DNA of 64,000 nt from Siphonodentalium dalli. Taxonomy: Eukaryota > Mollusca > Scaphopoda > Gadilida > Siphonodentaliidae. The translations under genes were made by a program, and so were the position numbers. The stretch is taken from assembly GCA_032622095.1 (NCBI GenBank), contig CP136069.1:39782194-39846193 (forward strand). Reading direction: 5' to 3'. The notes under the pieces were generated by a model. The model did not search any database. It was given only the letters and a program-made list of their open reading frames with translations, and was not told the origin of the DNA. Shown piece after piece: positions 1 to 11,918 of the stretch (position 1 is its first letter; the number at the start of each line of letters is the position of its first letter).

Positions 1-1450
1 TTGTAAACTTAAATTGGACTCTCTTAACCCAAGTATTCCATGTCCAGGGCACACCTACACATTTAACCCACGGACTTGCTGGCTGTGGCGGTTTAGCATT
101 ACAGATCCTGTACCAGTGCATTCTCTTATATAAATGCCAGTGACCCATAAATTCCAATAATTTGTGTTATGTACATTTGTCTATAATAGTACATAACAGT
201 ATACTCTATACACTGTAATTCAACACCAAAACTCTCATTTATCCGATCATATTAAATTTTTATCGCCAAGGGATGGGTTAACATCTGCCGATCGTGATCG
301 GCCTCTCGTTTAATGTTTTATTAGAGACGTGTGTTAGAATCTTCCGTGTACTGTTTTTTCTAGAAAGCTTACTGGCAGCAGGAAGATACCGTGCATTGTT
401 TCGAGAAAACTTACTGTGTGGTATCGGATTAGTAGCCACCGATAGGTGATAATTAGATTGGTCTATCGAGTTTATGATTAATTTAATAAAGGCAAAGTGG
501 TTGGTTTCGATAAATTTTATAAAAGCTTCCTCCTTTAAAGCCATGTCATGTCAATGTATATACCGGCAGTTGTAATTTCTAATTTCAATGAAATTCGAAT
601 CGGCAATATTACTTTGACAAAGTGATGCTTCTTCACAGGGTGGGGGAGGGGGTGTGTATCTGTATAATTTGGCCTTATTTAATAACCCAACCTTGACATT
701 TTCGATGCCAATAGATGGCATGGGGTACTTCCCAATGAAAACACTGGTTTATTTCATGAAATAGTGCGTTATACGCTTTTTCTTGAGTTTAATATTCAAC
801 TACATTGGATGTGGATAAAGCAGGCATACTTGATAGATATTAACAGTGGCCACCATAGTAAATCTAGACTATGGTGGCTGCTTGTGACATTATTTTGCAG
901 TTTGATTCCGTCACAATGAAAAAATGCTCCTTGTGGTGGGGGGGTTGGGGCTGGGGGGGGGGGGGGGGGGGGGGTGGGGGCATGCGACATGATACGATAA
1001 TTTTAATTGCATGTATGTACTAGTCCCTATTGTGCTTAGTATGTATTTGTGATATCATTTGCTCAGATTGCTGCCAATTAATGAGAAATAATATATGGCC
1101 ACGAAATTCTCATTTTTCAACGCAAATTTGTTTATGTTATTGGATAGCATCTTATAAGAATACACAAAATATTTTGACGTAAGGGCTTTTGTCATTTTAG
1201 ATCCTAGAGTGCATAGACTCCACTCTGAACACATTTCTGACGTCAGCAGATAAGAATGCATTGCAGGTGAGTGTGTGTAATGTTGTATCATTCTGATAAT
1301 CAATCACCCCACTTACCATGCACTTTATAAAAGCTTTAGTTTTTCATTGTTAGACATACAATTTCTTTGGATCATTTGCAAGGAGCAGCTTAACTCTAAC
1401 TTTTAACTGTTCATTTGTTGAAATGTTACTAGTAATAGCTTTACTTGCAT
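1..1450. other. No gene recognised; fragment of hairpin MITE and poly(G) run
   Basis: No conserved coding exon seen on either strand. Bases ~80-150 resemble one end of the CCCTTTCATGAC-type TTAA MITE (gatcctgtaccagtgcattctc). A 22-base poly(G) run is at 953-974. Short open frames here are not protein-like. Confidence 0.5.
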
Positions 1451-1454
1451 GAAG

Positions 1455-1555
1455 AGGCTACATGTTTTCAACGTAAATATCTCTAAAGTTATATTCATAC
1501 AAGTACACGTAAACATTACGTGTACTTGTATGAATATAACTCTAGAGATATTGAA
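1455..1555. repeat. Near-perfect palindrome
   Basis: Arms atatctctaaagttatattc... and the reverse complement ...gaatataactctagagatat flank a short centre around acgtaaacattacgt. Probably a small palindromic MITE; termini not defined. Confidence 0.7.
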
Positions 1556-1585
1556 ACCAGTTACTATATATGAACCTCTACTGTG

Positions 1586-1872
1586 GCTATGCCCACCAGA
1601 TAAAAACCTGGGAACTTTTTGATGTTGTGACAGGGAAGTTTATAACATTAAAAATACAGTGCAGGTATTTCTTTATTAAAACCTATTCCGTAAAAATGGA
1701 TTTAGCTCACTGTTTAGCTGTAGGTGAATGTTCCAGCTCGAAATTGGATGGTTTAAGTGACTTAGTGTGCAATTATATATTCTCTGCCGTGTTTAATTGT
1801 TCAATGTTATAAAGTTCCCTGTCAGAACGGATCAGAACATCAAAAAGTTCCCAAGATTTCTACTGGTGGAAT
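1586..1872. mobile_element. Short TIR element, unclassified
   Basis: Left arm CCACCAGATAAAAACCTGGG with aactttttgatgtt and gacaggga; the right arm (1818-1872) is its inverted repeat ending in ctactggtgga. A partial relative is at about 7327-7402 (gttaaaaacctgggaactttt). No target duplication was resolved. Confidence 0.55.
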
Positions 1873-1898
1873 ATGATCTCTGGGTGTATAGAGTAGAG

Positions 1899-2901
1899 CA
1901 GGGTTTCCACTACAACGGCAGGCCGGCCGTCCAGCGGCCTCATTCCCCTCACCAACCTTGACTAAATATTGGCCATAAAATAGCCAGACCTAGCTCAGAC
2001 CCCTTTTTACACAGGACGAGCTACCACTGACACTGATGTATAAAGATTGCAAGGAATCCTCCACTTGGTGCCTGAATAAGACATGATCGGTAGCGCGGAC
2101 CACATGCACAGTTGTCTCACCATCCTGGGTAAAGCTTTGTCGGTGAATGTTTAGTAGTAATCAGCCTCTTGTATTTCAATTTACAGTAGATTTCTGTCTA
2201 TATAAGTCGCAACTTTTTGACCCACTATTTCCCCTCAAAATGTGCATTATACATCAGTAAGTCATTGGGGGGGGGGGGGGGGGGGGGCGCCGCCGAATTT
2301 GAGCTACAGCCATGAACACAGGAGATCTGGCAGTCGCTGGGACGAACAGTGCAGACATTCTGCCTCTAAACAACGTCTGTATCAAAGAAATGTTTAATTA
2401 AAAATGAAACAATTATAATATTAATAGTTATTATCAGTGTATTTATTCCCTATTCTCCGTCTGAGGAATGGCTTTTGATTTTACACCAAATTGTTTTGAT
2501 GGGTACTGTGAACAAAATACAAAGAAAGCATGCAGATCATGCGTAAAGCATGTGACATGAGCTCTGCTCATGACTTCACACTGGTTACTGGCAACTTACT
2601 GCTGGAGTACACTTGCCACTGAGTGTGACAATGTGTTTGTTGCCAATGGCGGTAGTCCCTTTGATGTTGGCTTAAATTGCTACTGTTTTAAAAGTCGTTG
2701 TATCCACTGTATATTGTGGTGCTTACTTGCTTTTAGTTCATTAACTGAGATCAAAGAAAGAAGATGTTTTAATTTGGTTGTCTCAAGTGCAAGGAAATGT
2801 CTACTTTTCAGTCATAAACATCCGAATTTTCTCCCGATAGAGTGCCGGGTACATGCTTCCAAAATACGGCCACATTCCCCCAACCCCTAGCGGAAACCCT
2901 G
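1899..2901. mobile_element. Probable non-autonomous hAT element, 1.0 kb
   Basis: Ends CAGGGTTTCCACTA on the left and TAGCGGAAACCCTG on the right, a hAT-like inverted terminus. GTAGAG is duplicated directly outside (1893-1898 and 2902-2907), two bases short of the usual 8. Contains a 21-base poly(G) run at 2267-2287 and no convincing transposase. Confidence 0.5.
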
Positions 2902-2926
2902 GTAGAGATTCATGTCATGATCTAAC

Positions 2927-4737
2927 CAAGCCTGCATATAGTGTGTCTTGCATTTGCAGAATGAGGTCCACAGAGATTGAATTTAGTGACACTATCCCGC
3001 ATAGTGGGCTAGCGTCACCAAATTCAACCTCTGGGGACCTCATTCTGCTTAGGTCTCAACTGCTACATGGGAGACCCAGGATCAGATTGAAGTTCTCCAG
3101 TTTAAGTTGGTGATGTTCATCCGTTAGTCACCTCGATTATGCATTTTATTTTCTGCAAATTAGGGGATATAGAAACTGAACAAAAGGGAAAAAGAAAACT
3201 AAAAACAATTTAATTTGAGACTATAGATACTTCCCAGAAGATGAAGCCTAAGCAGAAAGAGGTGACCAGAGGGTGAATTAGGTATTATTGTGTGTGATAG
3301 CATCATTAACCCTTTGAACCCGACTGGCAGAAAAACATGCGCACAGCGCAGAATTCAACAAACGTACATCATTTGAAGCGATTCGGGTAAAGCTCTACAT
3401 TGTTGCGCGGTTCGCAGGATTGTAGAAAGACACCATTTCGATCACTCTTTTTGGTTTAAATTAGTATTGCATACATAATCAGTGTTCTGTCATATGTGAG
3501 GAAGGCGCACGCAGTTTCTTATTTGAGTCGATTTGTTTCGCGCAAGCGCATAGGATAAAATGATAACTGTATGGATTTTTGTGAAATGATACAATCACAT
3601 CAAGGATCTCCATAGTACATAAATTTGCGTTATACAGCTGCACGTTTTGACATTGCACCAGAGTAGTACTGTGGAAATGGGTTGCATGGTCACAATACCA
3701 TCTAGTCTGATCTACTTGCGCGTGCACATTACAAACACGTGGTCAAATCGTGCAATATTGAGCAATTATGTAAAGTTTAAGACTCATGGCACCATTTGAA
3801 CATGACCATCACCGTGCCCTATACTATAGGCGATGTCTAAAACGGGACGTAATGCATTGAATGCACAGGGAAGTGGTGTCATTCGATCACTTGGGCTATA
3901 TGCTTAGCAACCATTGATACCGTTATATACAAACTACATGTAGGTTCAATCTTCTGACCTGATGTATCTCCAGTTTCACAATAGGGTATTGACTGCATAG
4001 AAAATGCCGTTTCTTAGCGCGGAATTATAAGACGCTATAAGCTATTATTAAAAATTGCATTATACTTTCAGTTCCGGGTAGTTGCTTAGAAACCGTTACC
4101 AGGGAGTGATCGTGTGGCAAAGTATACCGTTCTAAAAAAAATACACAGTGGCCCATGGGAACATACCTGTAAAATTTCAGACCTGTAGCACCATTTGAAC
4201 ATAACCATCAGCATGTGCATGCCAAGAATGTCTATATTGGGGCATAATACAATTGGATTCACAGGGCAATTGTGCCATTCGATCATTTGGGGTATTTGCT
4301 TAGCAACCATTGCTACCCTTAAATACAAGTTAGGATCAGACTTCTGGCCAGATATATCTCAAATTTCACAATAGGGTGTTGACTGCATCAAACACGCCAT
4401 TTCCTTGGGCTGAATTACGACCGTAAAAGCTATAATTGTATTTTACTTTCAATATCCGGTAGATGCCTAGCAACCGTTACCAGGGAGTGACCACGTGGCA
4501 ATGTAACCAGATCGTAAAATAATCAGTGGTCCATGGGGAACATACATCTAAAGTTTCAGAAATGTGACACCACTTGAACATAAACAACACCATACATCTA
4601 AACACTGGCCACAATATAAAAAATACCACTGGGGGGTCAGGGTGTCGATCGTTGTGGGGAGCCAGGGTTCAAAGGGTTCAATTCACCCCTCTGAGGACGT
4701 CATTCTGTAAATGTCAGACACACTATATCAGGGCTTG
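2927..4737. mobile_element. hAT-like modular palindromic element with perfect 8-bp TSD, interrupted by a TTAA element
   Basis: The ends carry inverted CAAGCCTGCATATAGTGTGT type termini, flanked by a perfect 8-bp duplication GATCTAAC at 2919-2926 and 4738-4745. Inside are palindromic modules (GCAGAATGAGGTCC / GGACCTCATTCTGC arms; first at 2956-3052) joined by a ~200-bp spacer. The second module is split by the element at 3310-4676. Relatives are at 31669-32397, ~32648-33085 and ~45898-46021. Confidence 0.85.
3310..4676. mobile_element. TTAA-inserted element with CCCTTTGAACCC ends and internal ~400-bp repeats
   Basis: Left end follows TTAA (3306-3309) with CCCTTTGAACCC; right end is GGGTTCAAAGGG followed by TTCA, a one-base-decayed TTAA. 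It sits in the second palindrome of the surrounding hAT-like element. The interior holds about three diverged copies of a ~400-bp unit (ttgcttagcaaccattg..., accatttgaacat..., ttccgggtagttgctta...). No transposase seen. Confidence 0.75.
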
Positions 4738-5010
4738 GATCTAACATTGGAGATAATAGCCAGGTTTAGTTATAATTAAATGTGACGTATGTTTGCAACA
4801 TAAGTTTTTATTACATACGGAATTCATGTGATCTTTGCAAATGCCAAATACACATACAACATCATTTGAGTTACATGAACATTTTTTATGCCTGGTGTGC
4901 AATAAAATATGTAGCACTGCTTTATAATTCTACTTTTGTGATATTTCTGAATGAATTTGTCACACAATCATTTTGTATGTGTATGTTGATTGTTGGGTAT
5001 TTCATTGCAG

Positions 5011-5092
5011 TATGTTACAGATTTGGACTGTCATCACACAAAGTCTAGAGAGACCATACCGTCTGAAGAAAGAGTTGATCTGAAAATCACAG
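5011..5092 (+). CDS. GCLM: GCLM exon (first exon recognised in window)
   Basis: Internal exon of the glutamate-cysteine ligase modifier (regulatory) subunit. GCLM binds the catalytic subunit GCLC in the cytosol and lowers its Km for glutamate and its sensitivity to glutathione feedback. It has an aldo/keto-reductase-like fold but no known reductase role. The exon follows a good acceptor (ttcattgcag, 5001-5010) and ends at a gtcagt donor (5093). It reads in frame from its first base, 27 codons plus one base, ending in PSEERVDLKIT, which corresponds to the vertebrate NPDEREEMKVS segment. Intron phase 1 joins it to 7102. The roughly 60 preceding residues of the family were not found in bases 1-5010, so upstream exons are probably outside the window. 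Confidence 0.85.
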
Positions 5093-5509
5093 GTCAGTTT
5101 GACTATATAATTTGAAACTCCAATTTCTGAACTGGTTATCTATCATATGTAGTAATCATAATGCATAGCATAGAATATAATTTATTTATAACTGGTTTAT
5201 AACCCTTGACAGTATCAAAGCATTGCAATTTGAAAGAATTTTTTTAAAAATAAAATACAAATTCATGTCAACATACTGAGTCCATGCCTCCATAACTCTG
5301 ATATATTGTAGGTACATGTAGGAAACAGTATGGAATTAACTATTAAATAGTAGGGCACTATGTAGAAAAAAGATCAATATCATAAATAAAATATACATCA
5401 CATTCATATAGTGGACACGGTAGGAAAAAGTATGAAGCCTTGTTTCTAAACCTCACAACTTTTCAGTTGTCACTGTAACAGTAAAAAAAACAGTCATGAA
5501 ACCATGTGC

Positions 5510-7066
5510 ATACTGAGGTGAGGTGCAACATTAAATATCCTGTGTCGGTGCATTCTCTTATATATGTGAGTCTGCCATTGGGAGCCTCACTTATATAAGA
5601 AAATGAACTGGCTTACAAGGTCATGGTAAATATTGTTTAGTGCTGAAACGGTTGACCTAATTTTGTAGCCTGTTAACCGCGACGTGTAACCGGATCATAA
5701 CTGGTTATCCGCTATTTTCAACCTATGACTTTACACTGATTATTTACACCATAATATGTACCAATATATCAGCATAATTTGATTTATTAACTGTATGGCA
5801 AACTCGCGTAATGTTTACACAGACAGAGCTTGTATTAAATGAATGTAAATCACCAAACACGAACATCACAAAGCCACGTGTTGACAACTTGGCAGATGAC
5901 ACAGTGAACTAAAACTCGCAGTGTTTATAAATAGACGTGTCATGCTTGACCTGTTTGTACTGTAGTTGCGACTGCTACCTGACTTGTTATCGTTCTCGTT
6001 TTGGGAAGAATATTGTGTGACCTATATACATGCTCGTACATGCAAATATCGGCAGTTTTTTATTGCCATTATAGCGATTGCGGTACTGGTCGATTATTAA
6101 GTCATGTGACTCAGGTATTCTAACTGCTGGGTGTTCTTTGGCGATTTGAGATGGATAGGATGACAGACGACCGATAAACACAATTATGAAGTTTGTGAAC
6201 TTTATGTAGTTAACAAATGAAAATTTAAGAAACAGCTGAAAACAGTGTTTTCTGTTCGAAGACAATCAAATGCTGAGAATTAATCATTAGGATGCAAATA
6301 AGTCCGACTGCACGGGAACACAACTTTGATTCGAGTTCATTTGAACTTCATCCACTGAGATTATTCAGTAATGTTAGAAGTATAGACCGAGCGTATGTAA
6401 ATAGGGTTGGTTCTCAGAGTTTGCATTCTGCCAATTTCTCTTTGAAATGTGCCCAGACATCTGATTTACTCATATCTTGGGTATCCATGATACTGTCTAC
6501 AAGTAGTCAGTCGGAGAGTAGATGTCAAATGACCACGCCGTACTGCAGTGAAAACGATTGTATTGATCTTTGCTGATGAACCAGTGGCGTCAGTGCACAT
6601 GTTTTACCGGACATCGGAACATCAAAGATGACGTCATGCATATTTGATGTTTAGCCGCCAATGCCAGACTATGTAATCTGCTATGTAATCATGGAAGACT
6701 TTTGATCTGGCACCAGATTTTGACTTTTAATACGCGTAATTTCGAATGTATACCCCTCTGAGTGATAACGTTTGTAGCAAAATTGATAAAGTACCCGTAT
6801 TTAAAAGCTACTGTTATCAGTCTATGCCGATTAAGGAACTGAATACGTTAATTTCTATCAGTGGCATTGCATGTGTGTATTACATAGCAGTTAACCGGTT
6901 GATCGTAGTTCAACCGGTTGCCGGCGGTAGCCGGTTGTCAACCGGATATCCGTTTCAGCACTAATATTGTTAGGCCAATGTATTCTCTTGGGAGCCTCAC
7001 ATATATAAGAGAATGCATTGGCACAGGGTTTTCGCAAAAATTTTGGATGCTTCAGTCATGGAAAGG
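5510..7066. mobile_element. CCCTTTCATGAC-type TTAA hairpin MITE, split by a hAT
   Basis: Hairpin modules at about 5550-5612 and 6973-7022 plus the usual MITE right end (ttcagtcatggaaaggTTAA, TTAA at 7067-7070). The left terminus is decayed. A hAT element (5638-6963) sits in the spacer between the two hairpins. The right end is about 30 bp from a GCLM splice acceptor. Confidence 0.75.
5638..6963. mobile_element. hAT element, 1326 bp, perfect 8-bp TSD
   Basis: Termini TAGTGCTGAAACGG and CCGTTTCAGCACTA, flanked by perfect 8-bp duplications ATATTGTT (5630-5637 and 6964-6971). Subterminal regions carry several CCGGTT/AACCGG motifs, likely transposase-binding repeats (inference). No transposase recognised. 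Same family type and size as 39881-41198 and 42640-43989. Confidence 0.92.
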
Positions 7067-7101
7067 TTAATCACATAATTCTTGTATATTTTTTCTTTCA
7101 G

Positions 7102-7161
7102 TTAAGTTGTATTTGTGCCACCTTATTCCACCGAAGGTGATTAAAGAAGCTCTGGAAAAAG
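7102..7161 (+). CDS. GCLM: GCLM exon (second in window)
   Basis: A 60-base exon after a tttctttcag acceptor (ends 7101), before a gtaaaa donor at 7162. It enters and leaves in phase 1. With the preceding base it encodes VKLYLCHLIPPKVIKEALEK, the short beta strand (vertebrate KLFIVES) and helix that open the AKR-like barrel. It lacks the Ser/Thr-rich insertion of vertebrates. A TTAA-type MITE ends only about 30 bp upstream of this acceptor (7066). Confidence 0.9.
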
Positions 7162-7424
7162 GTAAAATCTTTTATAATTTAAAGTAGTTTCTGGGATTAT
7201 TCTTTCAGCAGCAGACGAGAGATTAATCTATATCTGTAACTGCTCTACAAGGAATCAACCCTCAAATCTACATTAATGGCTTCTATTTAATTAGGGTTCT
7301 AGATCATGTTATGAATCTCAACTCTGGCTATGCCCGTAGTGATCATACTGCATCAGTTAAAAACCTGGGAACTTTTTTAATTTCTGACAGGGTTCATAAC
7401 ATTGAGAAAACAATGCAGGTAATA

Positions 7425-7639
7425 CAGTACCGGTAATAAAGTATATGACCCTTTAACCACAGCAGAATTATGGGAAATTTTTCAGGATTTAGTTGGAAAT
7501 ATGACTTGTTGCCATTCACCGGAAAGCTCTCACCGAGAGCTTTCCGATGAATGGCAGCAAGCCATATTTCTGACTAAATCATTAAAAATTTCCCATAATT
7601 CTTCTGTGGTTTAGGGGTCGATTATTTAGGAGATTACTG
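7425..7639. mobile_element. Tc1/mariner-like palindromic MITE, copy 1
   Basis: A 215-bp near-complete palindrome between TA dinucleotides. Arms include cagcagaattatggg..., catatttc..., with centre gagagctttccgatgaatgg. Same family as 14601-14813. Single ends also occur at ~36960-36982. Confidence 0.75.
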
Positions 7640-8081
7640 TATATTTCTTAGTTAATACCTGTTTCTTAATAATGTATTCCACAGTAGATGAAGGTCCCAA
7701 TTGCAGTGAATTATGGACAAGAAAGCATTCCAAATCATAATGATGTCATTTAGACCAGTTGACATTGTCCATAGTTACCTGTCCCATTTGAATATATACT
7801 AGGTCATGAAAGTAGTACTTACCTAATAAAGGTACTTTCAACAAATAAATTGATGTAATAAACTTAATGATTATCGGGTAGGCTTTATGGAGGTAGCGAG
7901 AGGTGGATAAAAGATGGTCTTCCCTCCACTGAATAAATGATGACAAAACACCTTTTGCATACTAGCCGTACGAGCTCTCTCGAAAAACTATTATTCTTAT
8001 CTCCATCATATTTTACATATACTACTATGTATTTGCATTGAAAATTTCTCTATGATAATTTTTTTTTATTATCTTTTGCAG

Positions 8082-8281
8082 CTATTGTGGAACTGGAGGT
8101 TGATTTTTTTGAGACGCTGTTGTTGTCATTTCCCATATTGGAGAATGGAGATCTGAGTATTGATATAATAAAACCATACTGGGAGGTGCTTGAGGATCTG
8201 TGTGCAGACGAGAATGTTTTATCAATCGGTATCTGTGATCTCGACACCAGTCTACTGCGTGAGCTTTATGAGTGGTCAAAG
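8082..8281 (+). CDS. GCLM: GCLM exon (third in window)
   Basis: A 200-base exon between acceptor atcttttgcag (ends 8081) and donor gtacaa (8282). It enters in phase 1 and leaves in phase 0. It encodes the central AKR-like part: VDFFETLLLSFPILENG, then IKPYWEVLEDL and SIGICDLDTSLLRELYEWSK, aligning with vertebrate LQPYWEELENL and AIGTSDLDKTQLEQLYQWAQ. No stops or frameshifts. A TTAA MITE lies about 125 bp downstream. Confidence 0.95.
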
Positions 8282-8405
8282 GTACAAGCATATGTTCACT
8301 CAATATATAGGGTTCCTGTCAGGGGATTTAAAACCTGGAATAGACTTAAATTTGACAAATAACTATTCAAGGTCTAGAAAGTGCTTTGGGAGGAGGGGGC
8401 ATTAA

Positions 8406-8627
8406 CCCTTTCTATGCAAAATTGATTTCCCCACTCCGTTATAAAATTATACATTGGAATGGTCCATTATTCATCTGGAGGGGTTTTCTGGAAAGATAAA
8501 CAGATGACAGTACAGAAGAAGTCCTATTCATAGGAGCCAAATATTCAGATAATAAGTTCAACAAATGACCATAGGTTCCTGAGGGATACGGTAACTACTC
8601 ATCCATGAGTATTTAGTATAGAAAGGA
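8406..8627. mobile_element. CCCTTTCTATAC-type TTAA MITE
   Basis: TTAA at 8402-8405 precedes CCCTTTCTATGC; the right end is agtatagaaagga followed by CTAA (mutated TTAA). Shares ggaatggtccattattcat and cagataataagttcaacaaa with 11246-11513, 14993-15225, 29993-30258 and a 3'-truncated copy at ~44990-45150. Confidence 0.75.
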
Positions 8628-8639
8628 CTAAGTAGCCTC

Positions 8640-9600
8640 AAATTTCAACGATATTTGCATTGCTTGCTGAACATTAATTTCTGAGAGCGTAATTGATTAC
8701 TTTTTCGATATATATTTTATTTATATTTAACCAATGACAAATTATCGTTACGTCATTTCAGTGTACATACAAATGGCCATCAAACTGAAATAGGAAAATA
8801 CTTCTCGGTTCTGAAACTGATATTTTCAATAAATACAAGAGGTATGGGGTCGTTATGTGGTGTGAGTGCATTGAGTGGGTCAGTAAAGACCATTGAGAGC
8901 ATCTTTGAGGCATGAGTCTGAAAAAGATCTGATCCCTGGTGAGGACAACATCTTGAACGAGTAGCAAAACACAGCCGGTCAGCATCAAACCTGTGATCAT
9001 AACCGGAGTTCTTTTAACAGGAAACATCAAAATTGAAGGCTAAGATCATCGCAGTTAGGTTGTCACGAGTTCTTTGGACAAAAATCGGGACCGATCTTCA
9101 CGATTGATCTGAGTTGAGGGACATCTCATTGTTCCATTCCGATCCATAAATCTGATATATATGAGGCGTTTGTGTGACAAATGTTATTTTTGTGTATTTT
9201 GATCCAGTTTGTAGGCATTAAAAAATTGATAAATATGATAGCCCAACGAAGTTTGATACTTTCTGTAGGATTAAGTATTATTGGGGGTGGTGTCAATTTT
9301 TATTTAGGGACCTGTGCTTTCATCCCATGTTGGGACATATACGGTACCTTTTATCGAAGCCTATTTCAAATTTGCTTCTAACTGAGGGTCCAATGGATTT
9401 AAAGTTTTAACACAATGGACTGCAACGATCTCAAAATTATCAAAAACGAACAATGTTTCATCAAAATATTGACCAAAAAAATCTGTTGAAAGTATTCACC
9501 CTTGGTTTGTGGTAATATTCCTTGAAATGAGCCAAATACTCATACTTAAATTGTCAAAAGTTGGCACACAATGTTGACATGACGATTTTGATCATTGTTT
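8640..9600. other. GCLM intron, nothing recognised
   Basis: Intronic DNA between GCLM exons. No conserved frame, RNA gene or delimited repeat seen. Confidence 0.5.
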
Positions 9601-9603
9601 CAG

Positions 9604-9718
9604 GTTAAGCCTGTGATTAATCAGGTTAATATCGAGTCCTGCTGTGTCATACCAAAGGACCTTGTGGAATTCGCCAAAGAGAACGATATCCAGTTACTCA
9701 CCCATAATGATCCCAAAG
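9604..9718 (+). CDS. GCLM: GCLM exon (fourth in window)
   Basis: A 115-base exon between acceptor cattgtttcag (ends 9603) and donor gtatgt (9719). It starts in phase 0 and ends in phase 1. It encodes VKPVINQVNIESCCVIPKDL followed by VEFAKENDIQLLTHNDPK. This is the most conserved GCLM block (vertebrate VNLASCCVMPPDL and FDIQLLTHNDPK) and makes the gene identification secure. Confidence 0.97.
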
Positions 9719-10368
9719 GTATGTCTACATCTCTAACATCCAGTGTTAAATTACAATTAGGGATATTCCTAGTTGACAGTCCCTAGTCAACGTGTAGCCA
9801 ACTACCGAATTTAGGACATTGAGCACTAGACCAAGACTTGGTCTAATTGAGCACCTGCTTATTTGACAGCAAATGCTCGTTGTAAGATTTCAAAATTCCA
9901 TATGAAACAATAATTATTGGTGGCGATATATTCCAATTATCATGGTTTCTTCGGGACAAAAACTGAGCACAATCATTTTGGCATAAACATTTGTCTTGAA
10001 GTAATGTATTTACATAGAGCACTTCAGGATATCAGTCTATTGACAGACATGAAATCTTAGTTATGAACTTTCGCGGCAGAATTCTAGCAAGGGGAATATC
10101 AACTTTTAAAAGAAATTACACTATTAAATAAAATTTAACATCATTTTATGTGACTTCAGATATGATTTTCTCCCGATATTTGATTGGTCGGATTTCCTTG
10201 AATTGAATGCCAATTTAGCTTTGACATGTATTTTCATGTGATTAATCTACAAACCTAATTTAAGAGCCTTCTAAACTGAGTTTGTCATCTGAAAAACATG
10301 GACAGGTGCACCCTTGAATGGACAAAGATGCTTTCTGTAATTGTCCACATCAGGCAACAGCAATTTAA

Positions 10369-10847
10369 AGGTACTCAATCCGATAAAACTCCTCTCAATT
10401 ACTATTTCAATGGCTTCGGGGGTCAAAAATATTTGATTCGAGTCGAGGAAGTCACCCATCAAAGCTCAGATTTGTTAGATATCGATTTTAGAAATCTATT
10501 ATTTTTCATTATCGGGAATTCTTTCTGGCCCAGAAGACAGTCAAAATTGCGTTATTATTACCACTTGATTATAGAGTTATCCATCCTTGTCTGTTTGAAT
10601 AGAGTTTAGGCGTAAAATCTCGAGCAGGTTACCAAATTGACGGCAGTTATTAGTACTCATCTCGAGCAATTAACAAATTTCAAAAATCAATATCTAATAA
10701 CTCTGAGCTTTGTTTGATGGGTTCCTCGACTCGAATCAAATATTTTTTACCCCCAAAGCCAAAGAAATAGTAATATAGGACCCTCTGATCGGATTGTTGT
10801 TGTTGGAATCTGTTGAGATGGGGACCCTCTTTACGGATTGAGTACCT
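10369..10847. mobile_element. TTAA-flanked MITE with AGGTACTCAATCCG ends
   Basis: TTAA (10365-10368) AGGTACTCAATCCG ... CGGATTGAGTACCT TTAA (10848-10851). The arms extend inward (caaatatttgattcgagtcgagg... inverted at ~10700-10755). A decayed relative occupies ~35620-36140. Different terminus from the CCCTTT families but the same target preference. Confidence 0.75.
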
Positions 10848-11245
10848 TTAATAGCTTGATTTACGAATCATCCTACAACTTTTTCACATATTGTAAACTC
10901 AAATAATTTAAAACTTTCAACTAACTGGTTTATGTTTATTTTCATCAAGATATGATGCAGGCAGTTAATAACATAGTTGCAGTCGTACAGTCGTTTTATT
11001 TGCTGGTTCCTTTTTTTCCATTATTTAAACTTTTATAGGAAGAAGTACCTTAGTGTTTATTTTTATAATTTGAATAAACCATTATATTGTTTTAAAAAAT
11101 CTAGTGAAATTCATGTACATTTCCAATGTGTGTCTATAATTGGAGTGGTGATGGATTATTTTGTTCTGATCTCCTGCATCTACTTTTGCTCAACCCAAAT
11201 GTTTGTAAACCAGGCTATAATATTGGTGTGGCCTTATGAGTTTAA

Positions 11246-11513
11246 CCCTTTCTATACTAAATGGATTCTCCCATTCAGTTATAAAAGTATACATTGGAGT
11301 GGTCTATTATTCATTTGGAGGGATGTTCAGGTAATAAAAGCAGACAACAGACCAACTAAAGGATAATACAAGTGCAGAAGAATTTCTATTAATTAGTGGG
11401 AAATGTTCAGATAATAAGTTCAACAAACGACTTGGTTTGTTGAACTTATTATCTGAACATTTCCTAATAAGTGAACTACATGTACTTGTCAATGAGAATT
11501 AGTATAGAAAGGG
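11246..11513. mobile_element. CCCTTTCTATAC-type TTAA MITE, best copy
   Basis: 268 bp with TTAA on both sides (11242-11245, 11514-11517), ends CCCTTTCTATACTAA and TTAGTATAGAAAGGG. Contains a central inverted repeat (gaaatgttcagataataagt / acttattatctgaacatttc). No coding capacity. The termini fit piggyBac-like elements by TTAA target and CCCTTT start. Confidence 0.88.
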
Positions 11514-11557
11514 TTAAATAAAGCTGTACATGCTCCCTCAGATTCAACAATGTTTAA

Positions 11558-11813
11558 CCCTTCCATGACTGGAGCTTCCTGAAATATTGCGAAAACCCTA
11601 TGCCAATGCATTCTCTTATATATGCGAGTCTCCCATAGGGAGCCTCGCATATATAAAAGAATACATTGGCCTAACAATATTTACCCTAACATTGTAAGCC
11701 AGTTCATTCTCTTATATATGTGAGGCTCCCTATGGGAGACTCGCATATATAAGAGAATGCACTGGTACAGGGTCTTTAATGCTCCACAGCGCAGCTCACA
11801 TCATGAATGGGTG
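11558..11813. mobile_element. CCCTTTCATGAC-type TTAA hairpin MITE
   Basis: Begins after TTAA (11554-11557) with CCCTTCCATGACTGGAGCT. Contains two hairpin modules (about 11603-11670 and 11698-11766), then a right end with catcatgaatgggtgaa where the TTAA has decayed. It lies in the last GCLM intron, about 105 bp before the terminal exon. Confidence 0.8.
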
Positions 11814-11918
11814 AACAAAAAATCCTGCACAAAATGTTGTCATATGACTTGCTCCAGCAGTTTATATGTGATGTCATGTAATGTTTATAAATAAGTAGCG
11901 CTTCCATTTTGATTCCAG

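Noticed and set aside
796-990. Proline-rich frame
   Set aside because: Produced by the poly(G) run at 953-974 read on the other strand. Similar frames occur beside the other G/C runs.
1-5010. Upstream GCLM exons
   Set aside because: I looked for the conserved N-terminal segment (GN-LNW... and following helix) with splice borders on the plus strand and found nothing convincing, so none is called.
10977-11366. 129-codon plus-strand open frame in a GCLM intron
   Set aside because: Low-complexity aromatic-rich composition in AT-rich DNA, no family resemblance, and it runs into a TTAA MITE.
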